Counted from the stretch's first letter, positions 35,666-47,049 are shown. The stretch is 64,000 bases of DNA from Mesostigma viride (GCA_009746045.1 RPFO01000034.1:1521786-1585785); one strand, 5' to 3'. Notes: generated from the letters alone by a model not told the origin. Program-made: numbers and translations.

Positions 35666-35699
35666 AATATTGCGCAAAAGCTTCGGAAAATTATATCAG

Positions 35700-36109
35700 C
35701 ATGTGCGTCTGAGTAAGAGTGAAGCCATTGTGATTTTTATTCCCGGCTGAATTCGGTGCTCAAACGTGAAAGTTATGAGCTCCGCCGTCAGCCATGGCTA
35801 CCTCGTGGCTCGGGGATACACCCACTTATGATCGTGGAGGTGGCCATGGCGTTGCGCGCTTCGTACATTCTTGCATAATCGGTCTAGCTACAGACGAAAA
35901 AATCATCGCGATGGTTTATCACGTTTCATAGCCAAATGTGCACTAGAATGGTTGCCTTTCTTAATTTTTGCACGGGGGTCTAATCTGAAACTCTGGTCGC
36001 GACGTATAATTTAGAATGCATGCCTGCGACGGCGACAATCAAGTTTCGTGGGTTTGATGCAGGCACACCGCATTTCCTACCTCTCTCTTGCTTGGATTGC
36101 TATGCAGAA
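35700..36109. other. No gene seen
   Basis: Probable 5' region of the minus-strand LINE plus intergenic DNA. Nothing else is recognised. Confidence 0.4.
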
Positions 36110-36400
36110 CAAGAAGAGGTGGCAGCTGACCACTGTCCAGGCCCGGCCACACGCCAGCCCCTGTACGTGGGCAAGCCGCCCCCCCGGCCCCATGGACCCA
36201 GGAGTTAAGGGGCGCTTTGCTGAGTAGAGTAGACTGTTAGGATTTTCTAGATCAAGTGAATCAACTAGCTTAGAGTTAGCTTAGTACGTTAGGTTTCGCA
36301 GCTTCGCTCACCCCCATCCAACACGCAAGGGCCGGAATACGGGTGCTACATGATCTCAGTCCCAGTTGACGGAGTCATGTTGTAATCCAATTTAATTGAT
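36110..36400 (+). pseudogene. Decayed LINE family 3 3' end
   Basis: GTGGGCAAGCCGCC, GGCGCTTTGCTGAGTAG, TTAGGATTTTCTAGAT and GCTACATGATCTC follow the order seen at 38,755-38,925, with substitutions and indels. Only the last codons and 3' UTR remain. Confidence 0.65.
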
Positions 36401-37087
36401 GCAGGAAGAAGTTCTAATTAGTAATTTTAAGTGAGAGTAATGGCAGCAATGAAAGTAACCTAGTTGTCTCACTTCATAGCCTGAACGGCTCTGAGATGCA
36501 GCCATTTAATTCCCGTCATTTCTGGCAAGACATCGTTCAGGCCTGCGCGATCCGCGTCCAAGCGCGGCCTTCCACATGCGTAGTGGATGGTATACGGGCT
36601 TTCTTGCTCACCTGAGTAGGAAAGAATGCAGAGCATGGTTCGTTCATTTGTCTCATATTCCCCCTCCATCTGTTTGCTCTCTAAAAAAGTTCGTGACGGT
36701 ATTAAACTTTTCATGTCGTTAAATCGATCCGATATGTTCTCGTTGTGTTGTTTGCCGCTTGTTGCAGTTGCCCCATCAAATTTTCCGCAGCTTTCAATGG
36801 TTTCGCTTAAACGCAGCGCGCGTCATGCGTCGTGATATTACGTAGGATTGGCCCGCAAGACATCGGAATCAGCGTTACGCTTGCTGGATTGAAGGTTTAC
36901 CATTGTAGACATTATCTACTGCGTAGTCAACAACCCTACTGTCTAGGAGCGCCGGAGCGGCACAATCACCGTTGAAAGGAGCTGGCGAGCTCACGAACGC
37001 CTCTAGGGTCTTTGATCGGCGTCCTGGAAAACATGGTAATCTTGCACCGGCCATTAGCTTAGCTCGGTTTCGCGGCTCCGGCCGCCC
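36401..37087. other. No gene seen
   Basis: Intergenic DNA with short ORFs only; the CCAT array follows. Confidence 0.4.
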
Positions 37088-37973
37088 ACCATCCATCCAT
37101 CCATCCATCCATCCATCCATCCATCCATCCATCCATCCATCCATCCATCCATCCATCCATCCATCCATCCATCCATCCATCCATCCATCCATCCATCCAT
37201 CCATCCATCCATCCATCCATCCATCCATCCATCCATCCATCCATCCATCCATCCATCCATCCATCCATCCATCCATCCATCCATCCATCCATCCATCCAT
37301 CCATCCATCCATCCATCCATCCATCCATCCATCCATCCATCCATCCATCCATCCATCCATCCATCCATCCATCCATCCATCCATCCATCCATCCATCCAT
37401 CCATCCATCCATCCATCCATCCATCCATCCATCCATCCATCCATCCATCCATCCATCCATCCATCCATCCATCCATCCATCCATCCATCCATCCATCCAT
37501 CCATCCATCCATCCATCCATCCATCCATCCATCCATCCATCCATCCATCCATCCATCCATCCATCCATCCATCCATCCATCCATCCATCCATCCATCCAT
37601 CCATCCATCCATCCATCCATCCATCCATCCATCCATCCATCCATCCATCCATCCATCCATCCATCCATCCATCCATCCATCCATCCATCCATCCATCCAT
37701 CCATCCATCCATCCATCCATCCATCCATCCATCCATCCATCCATCCATCCATCCATCCATCCATCCATCCATCCATCCATCCATCCATCCATCCATCCAT
37801 CCATCCATCCATCCATCCATCCATCCATCCATCCATCCATCCATCCATCCATCCATCCATCCATCCATCCATCCATCCATCCATCCATCCATCCATCCAT
37901 CCATCCATCCATCCATCCATCCATCCATCCATCCATCCATCCATCCATCCATCCATCCATCCATCCATCCATC
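37088..37973. repeat. CCAT microsatellite, about 886 bp
   Basis: About 221 uninterrupted copies of CCAT, ending ATCGATCG. Every frame is open (Ile-His-Pro-Ser on plus, Met-Asp-Gly-Trp on minus), so the long ORFs are repeat products. The DNA just after it resembles the LINE family 2 3' UTR, which itself has a short CCATCCATC run at this position. Confidence 0.97.
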
Positions 37974-38070
37974 GATCGTCAATCGTGGCCGGTTCATGCT
38001 CCGTGCATGACTCTCCAACGCGAGCACGAGTTTTATTACTTACTTACTTACTTACTTACTTAAATAATTG
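37974..38070 (+). repeat. LINE 3'-UTR end flanking the CCAT array
   Basis: CATGCTCCGTG, CTCTCCAACG and GAGCACGAGT correspond to the family 2 end (AATGCTCCGTGACTCCCCAACGGGAGCACGAGT), followed by a TTAC tail (38,035-38,061) instead of TTAA. Confidence 0.6.
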
Positions 38071-38119
38071 ATATGCCAGTATTGCCGGCTATAAATAGAA
38101 AAAGACGCAAAGTAGGGCT

Positions 38120-38945
38120 GGGTTTATGCTCCCTGACACCGCTGACGATGTGGACATCCGCATCGGCTAGCTGGCCGGCCTGCGCCAGGCTCCGTTCGCT
38201 CACCACCTACTGGCGCTCGATCAGGGCCTGGGCGAGCACCGCAAGCGCATGCTGTTCAAGGTCCTCGTCCTCACGGTGCTCACGTATGGCGCCGAGGCGT
38301 CAGTGGACACTCACGGACACACTGGCAGCTAAGCTAGACGGCACGGTTTACAGGATGCTCCGACAGGTTCTGAACGTAGAGTTTTCCAAGCGTAGGTCAT
38401 TAGAGTCTTTGTATCAGGGTATGCCTCCTATTTCGGACGAGATTAGGCAGCGTAGGATAGCATTTGTAGGACATCTTGCTCGCACCAGCCAGCTCGACAC
38501 CGCCATTGGTCTGGCCGGCCCCCAGCGGCTTGGCCAACCAGGGTGGCATATATTTTGACCTGGCCAGGCCCCAAGGACGGCATTCCCAGGAAGCTAGCTA
38601 GGTAAACCTGCCATGAACTACACCCAGATGTTGCTGGCCGACCTAGTGGTCCCAGCCCAGTTTGAACACCGCATCCACTTTCTCTCCCTTCTTTGGACTG
38701 CCATGCAGCACAAGATGCGGTGGCAGAAGATTGTCAAGGCTCACACGCCAGCCCCTGTGGGCAAGCCAACCCCCCCCAAGAGGAAGGGGCGTTTTGCTGA
38801 GTAGTGTAGTTAGGATTTTCTAGACTAGATAGCTTATATATTAGAGTTAGGTTAGTTCCATTACGCGGCTTCCTCCACTCCACCCATCCATCAAGGAATA
38901 TGTGCTACATGATCTCCCAACGGAGGCATGTTATAATTTATAACT
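38120..38945 (+). pseudogene. Frameshifted LINE family 3 C-terminus
   Basis: LFKVLVLTVLTYGAE is in one frame and WTLTDTLAAKLDGTVYRMLR in another. Then come RRIAFVGHLARTSQLDTAIGL, a break after GWHIF, and a last open piece (38,613-38,804) ending APVGKPTPPKRKGRFAE. This matches the LINE thumb and C-terminal region of the intact-frame copies. At least two frameshifts make it dead. The 3' UTR ends near 38,945. Confidence 0.8.
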
Positions 38946-39289
38946 TTAATATGCCCCAGCCAATTCACAAGTTTGTTGGCAACCAAAAATCAACCATTTA
39001 TAGTTCCCTGAGTTTGTAGCTTGCAGAGCTATTTGCATCATGGAAATGGCAAAACCTTGAACAGTTATTAATTTTCCCGCAAAACAGGTCTTTTTTTACC
39101 GGACATTTGGAATAAACATATCATGTTGTCTCCTTGATATCATGTAAACATTTGAGTCTTCAGATAAGGCCACAAAATCAACCAAAAATCCGTCTGACAG
39201 GGGGACAGCTGTGCTCCAATTGTCCCAGGTCATTCCGACAACTTTCGGTAGGTGCTAGGATAGTCATAGTGGTGTGCAGGTGCACTTTG
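38946..39289. other. No gene seen
   Basis: AT-rich intergenic DNA; nothing recognised. Confidence 0.4.
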
Positions 39290-39410
39290 TGCACCCAGAG
39301 CAGGTGTAGTTTACACCCTACCCTTGCAGGAAGTAGCTTAGAATGTATTAAAAGCCATACGCCCCTTCTCAGGGATATGTGCTACATATACTCCCAACGG
39401 AGTTGTGTTC
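39290..39410 (+). repeat. Dispersed repeat, plus copy
   Basis: Inverted partner of 31,815-31,935. It ends CTCCCAACGGAGTTGTG directly before the AAATT array, so the array is probably the grown 3' tail of this retrotransposed repeat. Confidence 0.75.
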
Positions 39411-39620
39411 AAATTAAATTAAATTAAATTAAATTAAATTAAATTAAATTAAATTAAATTAAATTAAATTAAATTAAATTAAATTAAATTAAATTAAATT
39501 AAATTAAATTAAATTAAATTAAATTAAATTAAATTAAATTAAATTAAATTAAATTAAATTAAATTAAATTAAATTAAATTAAATTAAATTAAATTAAATT
39601 AAATTAAATTAAATTAAATT
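39411..39620. repeat. AAATT microsatellite, 42 copies
   Basis: Perfect AAATT pentamers, changing abruptly to CAATT at 39,621. Confidence 0.95.
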
Positions 39621-39710
39621 CAATTCAATTCAATTCAATTCAATTCAATTCAATTCAATTCAATTCAATTCAATTCAATTCAATTCAATTCAATTCAATT
39701 CAATTCAATT
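39621..39710. repeat. CAATT microsatellite, 18 copies
   Basis: Perfect CAATT pentamers continuous with the AAATT array; followed by CAACCATTTTACCCCGACT. Confidence 0.95.
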
Positions 39711-39719
39711 CAACCATTT

Positions 39720-40542
39720 TACCCCGACTAGGTTGTCCCCAGTTTACAAATTAACAAAATTAACAAATTAACGCCGGCGGCGGGCGGACTACCTGCGGAC
39801 TGCTCGACGCGGAGTCGCCGGGCTACAAGTTCCGTACTTTACCAAACTCAGCCTTAGAGGCCGCCGCACCAATTTTTACTTCTTTCCGTCACATGGCTTG
39901 CGTTGGGTTCATCGACGAGCATCGACGCTCATCGACGGTGCAATCTGACGGCGGAGAATAAGTTCGCCACAGCATAGCGCGACGCAAGGGCTAAGATCCG
40001 ACAACGTGACATGCAAAGCTTTATACCGCATCGCTAACCGGAAATTCCGTCCAACACCGTCGTACAGTACTGCCAGTCGACCGCACCTCTGCCTCTTAAC
40101 CGTCGAATGCGCAATCGATCTAGAAAGTAGAAACGTGCCCGCGACACTTCCGCGATTTCAGTACTTTCCGTCACCCTTGACAGTTTCCGTACAATACTAC
40201 AAATTTACGCCAATAGAAACTCGCCTCCATACATATATCTCGATAGAGGCGTGCGTCTTATTTAATTTCAAGGTAACTTACCTCTTAATTAATCTCGCCC
40301 CCCCGTTGTAACACCGTCCCCCCGTTGTAACACCGCCCCCCCGTTGTAACACCGTCCCCCCCCCCCCATAAATGCGTGGACCCCCCCCGTTGTAACACCG
40401 TCCCCCCCCACGTACAGTACTTTCAACCGCAGCTCTGCCTTTTAACCGTCGAATGCGCAATCGATCTAGAAAGTATCCGCGATTTCAGTACATGCCGTCA
40501 CCCTTGACAGTTGTCGTACAATAGTACAAATTAACGCCAATA
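39720..40542. repeat. Non-coding DNA with an internal direct duplication
   Basis: 40,060-40,215 (from CGTACAGTACT through CGTCGAATGCGCAATCGATC to ACGCCAATA) is repeated at 40,410-40,542. Between the copies, 40,300-40,420 holds about five GTTGTAACACC units separated by C runs. The second copy is interrupted by the LINE at 40,543 and continues at 42,006. No gene is recognised. Confidence 0.7.
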
Positions 40543-42005
40543 CACAGGTCGCAACACAGTACAGGCGCTCTTCGCTACTCGCCGCCTGGTGGAGGAACTG
40601 CAACGCCTTCAGCCTGGTGAGTCCCCTTTGCACCTTGTGCTGGTGGACTTCATCAAAGCCTTCGATTCAGTTTTCTGGCCTGCGCTTTGGGACATCCTCG
40701 AGTTGTTCCGGATCCCCCGCCCCCTGATTGCTGTCATCCGCAACCTGTATGAAGGGTCCACCACTTCGGTGCGCACTTCTTACGGGACCACGCCCCCATG
40801 CCCTTTACAGAAGGGTGTGTGGCAGGGCTGCGTGCTGTCGCCCTACCTGTTCATTATTGTTGTCGAATACGTAATGATTCAGGCGCGCAAGCGATTTGCC
40901 CGCATCGTGGGCAGGGAACCAGGAGTGCAGGTTGCTAACAAATTCTGGCATGGCGGTGCGGACACGGAGATTCGGCTGGCAGACATCATTTACGCAGACG
41001 ACACCACCCTCTTTGAGGACACTGAGCACGTGCAGACATGGCTTGACTGCCTGGCTCTCGAGGCCCGTGCAGTGGGGCTTGAGGTCAGCAAGAAGACAGA
41101 GGCCCTGGCGGTTGGGCTCACCACCTCAGCGCCGCCCCTCTATCTCCTAGACGGCTCTCGAGTCCTATATCGGGACCGCGTTAAGCTGCTGGGCAGCCTG
41201 CTCCCTAGCTGCGAGGTGGATGTGGACCACCGCATCTCCCTCGCCTGGCACGCTTTACGCCAGTACCGGGCCCTATGGCGCAAGCCCCTGGGCAAGATCG
41301 AGAAACAGGACCTGTTCAAGGTCCTCGTCCTTCCTGTTCTCACGTATGGCGCCGAGACGTGGACCCTCACCGCCGACCTGGCCCGCAAGCTGGACGGCGC
41401 GGTCACCAGCATGCTGCGTTCCATTTTCAGAGTAGGATATGCTGCTCATGTCCGCAATGAGGACCTGTACCAGGGCATGCCCTATATCACCAGCACAATT
41501 AAGCAACGCCGCCTGCAGCTAGTAGGGCACCTAGCTCGCACCAATCAGGTAGACACCTCACGTGGCCCCCCCGCAGGACTGCGACCAGCCCAGCCTGGCC
41601 GGCACCTCCTGACGTGGGCTGGGCCCTGTGATGTTAGACGCCGCAAGGCCCGCACCTTCAAAGAACAGCTAGTAGAGGACATGGGGGGCCTCGGCCTCTC
41701 CGTGATTTGGAAGAAGATGATGGACAAGGCCAAGTGGGCCCAGGTCATAGAGGACAACGAGCCCCCCCCAGTGGGGAAGCGCCCGCGTGTGCAATCCCAC
41801 GGGAGGCACGCTAGATAGCTCCCCCTAGGGCAGCGTGCGGCTGCCTAGATAGATGATGTAGTTAGAATGTTGCTAGATAGATGTAGTATGTAGCCAATGT
41901 AGATAGATTAGACCGGTAGGAATGTTTGCACCCATCCATCCATTCATCGGGGTTAATGCTCCGTGACTCCCCAACGGGAGCACGAGTCTAATTAATTAAT
42001 TAATT
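40543..42005 (+). mobile_element. 5'-truncated LINE family 2 with target duplication
   Basis: Flanked by AATTAACGCCAATA at 40,529-40,542 and 42,006-42,019. The first bases already encode GRNTVQALFATRRL, so truncation fell just inside the reverse transcriptase. The frame runs to 41,818 and includes VDFIKAFDSVFW (first catalytic Asp), GVWQGCVLSPYLF, YADD (40,991-41,002), LTYGAETWTL and RRLQLVGHLARTNQVD. It ends KRPRVQSHGRHAR. The 3' UTR carries CCCATCCATCCATTCATCGG and an AATT tail. The endonuclease and ORF1 are missing, so it cannot move alone. The palm domain is intact in frame, suggesting a recent insertion. Confidence 0.9.
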
Positions 42006-42163
42006 AATTAACGCCAATAGAAACTTGCCTCCAAACATATATCTCGATAGAGGTATGCGTCTTATTTAATTTCAAGGTACCTCTTAATTAATCTCGGCCC
42101 CCGCCTTCCGCTAATTTGCTAATTTGCTAAATTGGCTAAAAAATCGCCAATTTTACCCCGACT
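42006..42163. other. Continuation of the duplicated target sequence
   Basis: AACGCCAATAGAAAC to TCTTAATTAATCTCG matches 40,208-40,300, showing that the LINE split the second copy of the duplication. No gene. Confidence 0.7.
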
Positions 42164-42554
42164 CAATTCAATTCAATTCAATTCAATTCAATTCAATTCA
42201 ATTCAATTCAATTCAATTCAATTCAATTCAATTCAATTCAATTCAATTCAATTCAATTCAATTCAATTCAATTCAATTCAATTCAATTCAATTCAATTCA
42301 ATTCAATTCAATTCAATTCAATTCAATTCAATTCAATTCAATTCAATTCAATTCAATTCAATTCAATTCAATTCAATTCAATTCAATTCAATTCAATTCA
42401 ATTCAATTCAATTCAATTCAATTCAATTCAATTCAATTCAATTCAATTCAATTCAATTCAATTCAATTCAATTCAATTCAATTCAATTCAATTCAATTCA
42501 ATTCAATTCAATTCAATTCAATTCAATTCAATTCAATTCCATTCCATTCCATTC
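42164..42554. repeat. CAATT microsatellite ending in CCATT
   Basis: About 75 perfect CAATT pentamers, then four CCATT pentamers at the right end. It is preceded by TTTTACCCCGACT, which also follows the array at 39,621-39,710. Confidence 0.95.
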
Positions 42555-42922
42555 CGACAACTCTAGCTCAAGTTGTTAGGGTATGCGTGCTAAAACCTGT
42601 CAGCATAAGCTAAAGGAGATTTTTCTTTGTATAAGGCCACTTAGGCATGATGTTTTCCATCGAAAAAGCCAGAAAGCATGCCCCACTCAATAACAAAACA
42701 TAAGCAAAAGGCTAGGCACCTCATCTGCCCTCACCTGCCCTCGGCATGGCCAACCTTGCCAGCGCAAGCATAGCAACACGATCGCTAGGCATACATGCCA
42801 AGAGAGCATACTGTATACTCAAACCAAGGTTACCTTGTAAACTTCATGCCAAGAACTCAGCAAATCTATCAAGGAGACAAATCTATGACCAAAAGAACAT
42901 ATAACCAACTCATTAATTAATT
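42555..42922. other. No gene seen
   Basis: AT-rich DNA between the microsatellite and the start of the element. Confidence 0.4.
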
Positions 42923-43507
42923 AACCAACTCTTGCACACTGATGACGACACATGCTCAAGCTTGGGGGTCACTGTGACACACACTGGTGGGTTTCCTATA
43001 GACGACCACCTGCCAAGGCGCTAAGGACCACTTCGTAAGCAAGTAAACACAATCACACTTTACATGCCATCCAACATGGATCAAATCCATGCTGAATATG
43101 TTATGAAGTACAAAGGGGTGGCCACGCACCTCATACTCCTTCACCCTCCCTCGAGCATGGCCAGACTTAAACAGACTAGTATGTGAATAGCAATAATGAT
43201 GATGGCACTAGCATGCCTAACCAGCATTTTCTATGTTTCTCCCAGGTTAGAGTGTACTTTCAGAATGTACCTTAAGGTTTATGCCAACCAAGCTAATCAA
43301 CACAGCAACAAGTCCTAAACTGCCCTACCCGACATGGGCAACAAACTGGAACCATGGAGGGCAAGGAACCAGGGAGATCATGGCATACAAAGCTTGCATG
43401 CAGTCAACCATGTCAACCATGGTTGGCTCAGCACATTGTAATCTTGTCTCATCATCATATCAAGGGAAAGCTCAAATAAATCAATGGTTGCAGCTATCTA
43501 CATGTAG

Positions 43508-44100
43508 TCACACAAATGCAATATCTCCAACATGATCGTCAATAAAACACTTCCTTCCCTTCACGATAAAATGTAAAGAAACCATTGGCGGCCGTTCAGC
43601 TTCTGAGCGCTGTGATGCCGCTGCGAAGAAAGGGTACGTCACTATCAAACAACAAGAAGCGTCCATACGCACAACATCCTTGCCAGAACGCGCTCTATGA
43701 AATCCCTTGCACCTTCCCTAGGATCTATGAGCTGCGACTGAAGCGTCCTTATCACGAGATCAACGAAAACAAGCTAAAGCTGCCAGGTATTCTTCAACAC
43801 GACGGAGAGTTAGCTGGCGGAAACTGCCCAAAAGGAACGCAAAAAACTTCGAAGGATGAGCTCATTGAAGAAAGATCTGATAGTAGATAACAGTCGCCAC
43901 AAATCTATACCTTGCCCTCGTAGATCCCTCGCCCAGGCGCGCAACAACGGCGGTTCTTCCATGGAAGGTTCCGACATGCACTGCGCATGCCTGAAGAATT
44001 ACTTACCGAGAATGGACGAAAATGTAGCAAAAAGCACCAGTTCGGTTTAGAACTCGATGCCACCGATATTAATGCATCCTTCACGGTCAAAAGCTCCCCA
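43508..44100 (-). pseudogene. Hidden minus-strand gene, frame broken in this copy
   Basis: No long ORF exists here. Compared with the second copy (59,290-59,790), however, each copy has different single-base indels. Taking the base supported by an open frame at each difference gives one continuous frame of over 110 codons. Recognisable pieces are YLLSDLSS near 43,880, LRRVEEYLAAF near 43,790, DPREGARDFIERVLARM near 43,700, and RFLLFDSDVPFLRSGITAL near 43,630. Upstream, TCTCGGTAAGTAATTC offers a canonical donor, so there may be an earlier exon. The D-S-D could be a glycosyltransferase-like DxD, but no family is recognised. Whether the breaks are sequencing errors or true decay is open. Confidence 0.5.
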
Positions 44101-44318
44101 GAACTGCGAATTTACTGCCGCTATCACGAATTCTATTTTACTCCGCGCGTCCAAAACATGCATATTACCCCCCATGCCGATGGCAGTAAAAGAAAGCAGC
44201 GATATTATAAACCAGGTACTTTCCGCCACAACCCAACATCATTCAATCATCGTCTTCGACATTCCCGCATTTTTTTGGCATTTCTCTAGCCCTACATTGC
44301 TAGTTTCGCCTAAACGCA

Positions 44319-44504
44319 GTGGCCATGGCCACTTCCGCAAGGGGTGCGCGCACGGTGCACCCACTAATCACGGGACGGCCGGTAAGATACCGCGAATTTT
44401 TTCGCGCGGATAATATTCGCCGCGCCACGTCCCCTATAGTTAAGAGTCCTCGTCTTTGTTACTTTAGCCGAAAAAAAAGTGGCCGAGGGCCGGAATATAT
44501 TTAG
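44319..44504 (+). CDS. Short frame related to 31,305-31,601
   Basis: A 61-codon frame containing MATSARGARTVH from 44,329, shared with a minus-strand frame at 31,601 outside the element. It may be a first exon or a decayed gene. The function is unknown. Confidence 0.3.
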   Translation: MAMATSARGARTVHPLITGRPVRYREFFRADNIRRATSPIVKSPRLCYFSRKKSGRGPEYI

Positions 44505-45319
44505 CAAAGCGGATGGTACTAGGGAACTGTGACGTGGACGGTCTGATAGTAAAGAGATTAGTGATACCTAAAGCCAAGCCAAGTTAAATTATTGTGACGG
44601 TCATGAGGTACTCAAGTCGAAGTAGTATCCGGAAAAGTTCGTACCGGTCAGCGGCTTTGACACTCGTCACTCACCGGTCGGATTCGGGGGAAATGGGTAT
44701 ATTTTATTAGCCAATTATGGACCAAAGAGGTGAGAGGGGAAATGGGTATCAGCTCAACTCACCGGTCGGATTATCAAGATTTGCGCCAAGCATGTGCGAA
44801 CTCCGAACTCCAAAGCGGACACCCCCAACAGCCAACACCGACGATCCGACGTCTCCGTACGAATGTCGAATATGATCCCGATGCCGGATGCATCCTGCAT
44901 TCTACAGTATCAACGAGACATCCGGAATTTTATGGCCGCGGTGTACATAGGGGGGGCAATTCACTTCTTAAAGAAGTAATTGCATGCAAGTCAGTTATTC
45001 GCAATTCTTAAATTCATATAGTCGACCATATCGAGAGAGCATCCAGAATATCAGACCGGTTCTGCGTTTCCCGTCCCTGTGTACCGGCAAGCAGAGGACG
45101 CGCTTTGGCTGGTCGGATTTTGTGCTACCGAATGATGGTACTGGAAGTTGGTTGACTTTGGACTCAAACCCTGGCGTGTTGTTAGCGCCCTGGCCCTTGC
45201 CAAGTTAAGTGGTGGGCAATACCGAGGAATCGGCTATCTTGTTAGCGTTTAATTGCTGCCCGTGACGTAACAGCCTGCCGGTTTTCTGGAATTGCCGAAG
45301 AAGTCAGGTAGCAACAAGG
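44505..45319. other. No gene seen; upstream region of GT10
   Basis: Contains CTCACCGGTCGGATT twice (44,678 and 44,758) and short ORFs. No clear TATA box before the GT10 start. Confidence 0.4.
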
Positions 45320-46723
45320 ATGGGCCAGACGGCGAGGCATATTCTGCCAACTGCAATCGCTGCAGTCTTCCTCCTGACCATTGCTCGCCATGCTGTTCAT
45401 TGTAAAGAGCACGACCATAGGCTCATGATGCTCCCTTCCCACACGGCGCTCCGCGGGGACCATCATATGTTCGTCCGCCCGATCCACATGTCTGCGGTCA
45501 CGTTGCGCGAGAAACAAGACGCAATCGCGAGGCTCCATCTCGCGGGCGCGATGCCGCAGGACCATGCGGAGCAGACGCATGGGATGCCGCCGCTGCCCAA
45601 GCCCGTGGAACATACGGACGTGCCGCGCACCAAGGAGAACGCGCCCGCGGTGCCCGACGTGACCATCCTGGTCGTCGCCATGTCCCCCACGTTCGGTCCG
45701 CCAGGGGCGCCCCCTGGTGATTGCCCCTGGGGCAACACCGTGATCAAATGCGGGTTCGTGGACGGCCGCGGGGGCAACCTCCCCCCCCACTTTGATGCCT
45801 ACTGGTACAACATCGCCAACTGGGGCAACCGCCCGCCGATTCGCGACAAGCCGCTCGGCGTGTTCAACATCGCGTTCAGCCTGGAGTCGGCCGCCTACTA
45901 CCCGGCGCTTGACGACTTCCGGTTCATGCGCCTGTTTGACATCGAGCAGTCCTACCGGGTCACGTCGCACACGGTGGAGCCGTTCGTGTCCAACCACCCC
46001 GCGCTCGACTGGTTCCGCCTGGGCGACGCCAAGACCAAGGAGGGCGTATTCTCCCGCCCCATGCCGCTCTCCGAGAAGGTGAACGCGGTTGTGTTCGAGA
46101 ACCGCAACTGCTACGCACGCAGCGGCCGCGAGGCGCTCGTGCGGCGCATGATGGAGGCGGGCGTGACGGTCCACGCGATTGGCTCCTGCCTCCACAACCA
46201 CGAGAAGCCGGCGGACCTGGGAGACGACAAGATCGGGGCTTTCCACCGGTACCGATTCTGCGTTGCCATGGAGAACAGCAACATGCCCGACTACGTGACG
46301 GAGAAGCTGTTCGACGCGCTCCGCGCTGGGTGCCTCCCGTTGTATATGGGCGCGCCCAACGTCGACATGTTCATGCCGTACAACTCGTCCCGCATGTTCC
46401 TCAACCGGGCGAGTTTTCCCTCGGACGACGCCTTCATCGACGAGATCAAAAGGCTATCGAAAGACGACGACGCGTACAACGAGTACTTCAAGTGGAAGCA
46501 GGACGCGTGGGACGGGGTGCCCTTCCACGCGCCGTTCCGGAGATTCCTGGAGGACTATGCACGGGGGACCGCCACGTGTAACCTCTGCAACATGATTGCG
46601 ACCATCAAGTACGGCGACCCGGTCATGATCACGGAGCACCAGAACAAGATGCGGAGGGACGGCAGCGAGAAGTTGCTTCCGCTGGCCATCCGCGACGACA
46701 AGGGCAGTATAAGGTGGCCGTGA
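45320..46723 (+). CDS. GT10 family fucosyltransferase
   Basis: 467 residues from an ATG start. A hydrophobic segment at residues about 8-23 (ILPTAIAAVFLLTIA) suggests a signal anchor, so the enzyme is probably a type II Golgi or ER protein. The catalytic region has two family hallmarks: FDIEQSYRVTSHTVEPF (about residue 212), corresponding to the F-N-x-x-x-x-Y-R-x-x-S-D segment, and ENSNMPDYVTEKLFDALRAG from residue 318, the GDP-fucose-binding alpha-1,3-fucosyltransferase motif. The family transfers fucose from GDP-fucose to N-acetylglucosamine or related acceptors; the acceptor here is unknown. Length fits the family. An AATAAA lies 327 nt downstream, facing the signal of the convergent next gene. 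A second, frameshifted copy is at 61,052. No intron is needed. Confidence 0.9.
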   Translation: MGQTARHILPTAIAAVFLLTIARHAVHCKEHDHRLMMLPSHTALRGDHHMFVRPIHMSAVTLREKQDAIARLHLAGAMPQDHAEQTHGMPPLPKPVEHTDVPRTKENAPAVPDVTILVVAMSPTFGPPGAPPGDCPWGNTVIKCGFVDGRGGNLPPHFDAYWYNIANWGNRPPIRDKPLGVFNIAFSLESAAYYPALDDFRFMRLFDIEQSYRVTSHTVEPFVSNHPALDWFRLGDAKTKEGVFSRPMPLSEKVNAVVFENRNCYARSGREALVRRMMEAGVTVHAIGSCLHNHEKPADLGDDKIGAFHRYRFCVAMENSNMPDYVTEKLFDALRAGCLPLYMGAPNVDMFMPYNSSRMFLNRASFPSDDAFIDEIKRLSKDDDAYNEYFKWKQDAWDGVPFHAPFRRFLEDYARGTATCNLCNMIATIKYGDPVMITEHQNKMRRDGSEKLLPLAIRDDKGSIRWP

Positions 46724-47049
46724 AAGGTTTGGTGGCCGTGAGGGGTCGCCGTCTCGTCTATGGCAGTAATATTGGTGGCCATGAGGGTGCGTGCCCTGCT
46801 TCGGTCTTCATGTGTACAGCATCTGGTGGCCGTGAGGCCTATGCGTCAGCCTACCTATGGTATTGCACTGGTTGTACTGCACCCACAGTGTTGCTCCCCG
46901 GCATGATGCACCATGCTGTGGAGAGAGTGCTCTGTGGCCTGTCCACTTGCGGCAGTGAGAGAAGCTACTACAAAAACCTAAAGTGACCCCCTTTTGGAGG
47001 GCTGACAGACATGCACAGTAACATGGCATTCCTCGTGGTAAAGCATGGA
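46724..47049 (+). other. GT10 3' UTR with short repeats
   Basis: Four copies of GGTGGCCGTGA or GGTGGCCATGA occur between 46,713 and 46,835. No gene. Confidence 0.5.

Noticed and set aside
36875-38063. Met-Asp-Gly-Trp and Ile-His-Pro-Ser repeat proteins of over 300 residues
   Set aside because: Products of the CCAT microsatellite, open in all frames on both strands.
42124-42579. Asn-Ser-Ile-Gln-Phe repeat ORFs
   Set aside because: Product of the CAATT microsatellite.
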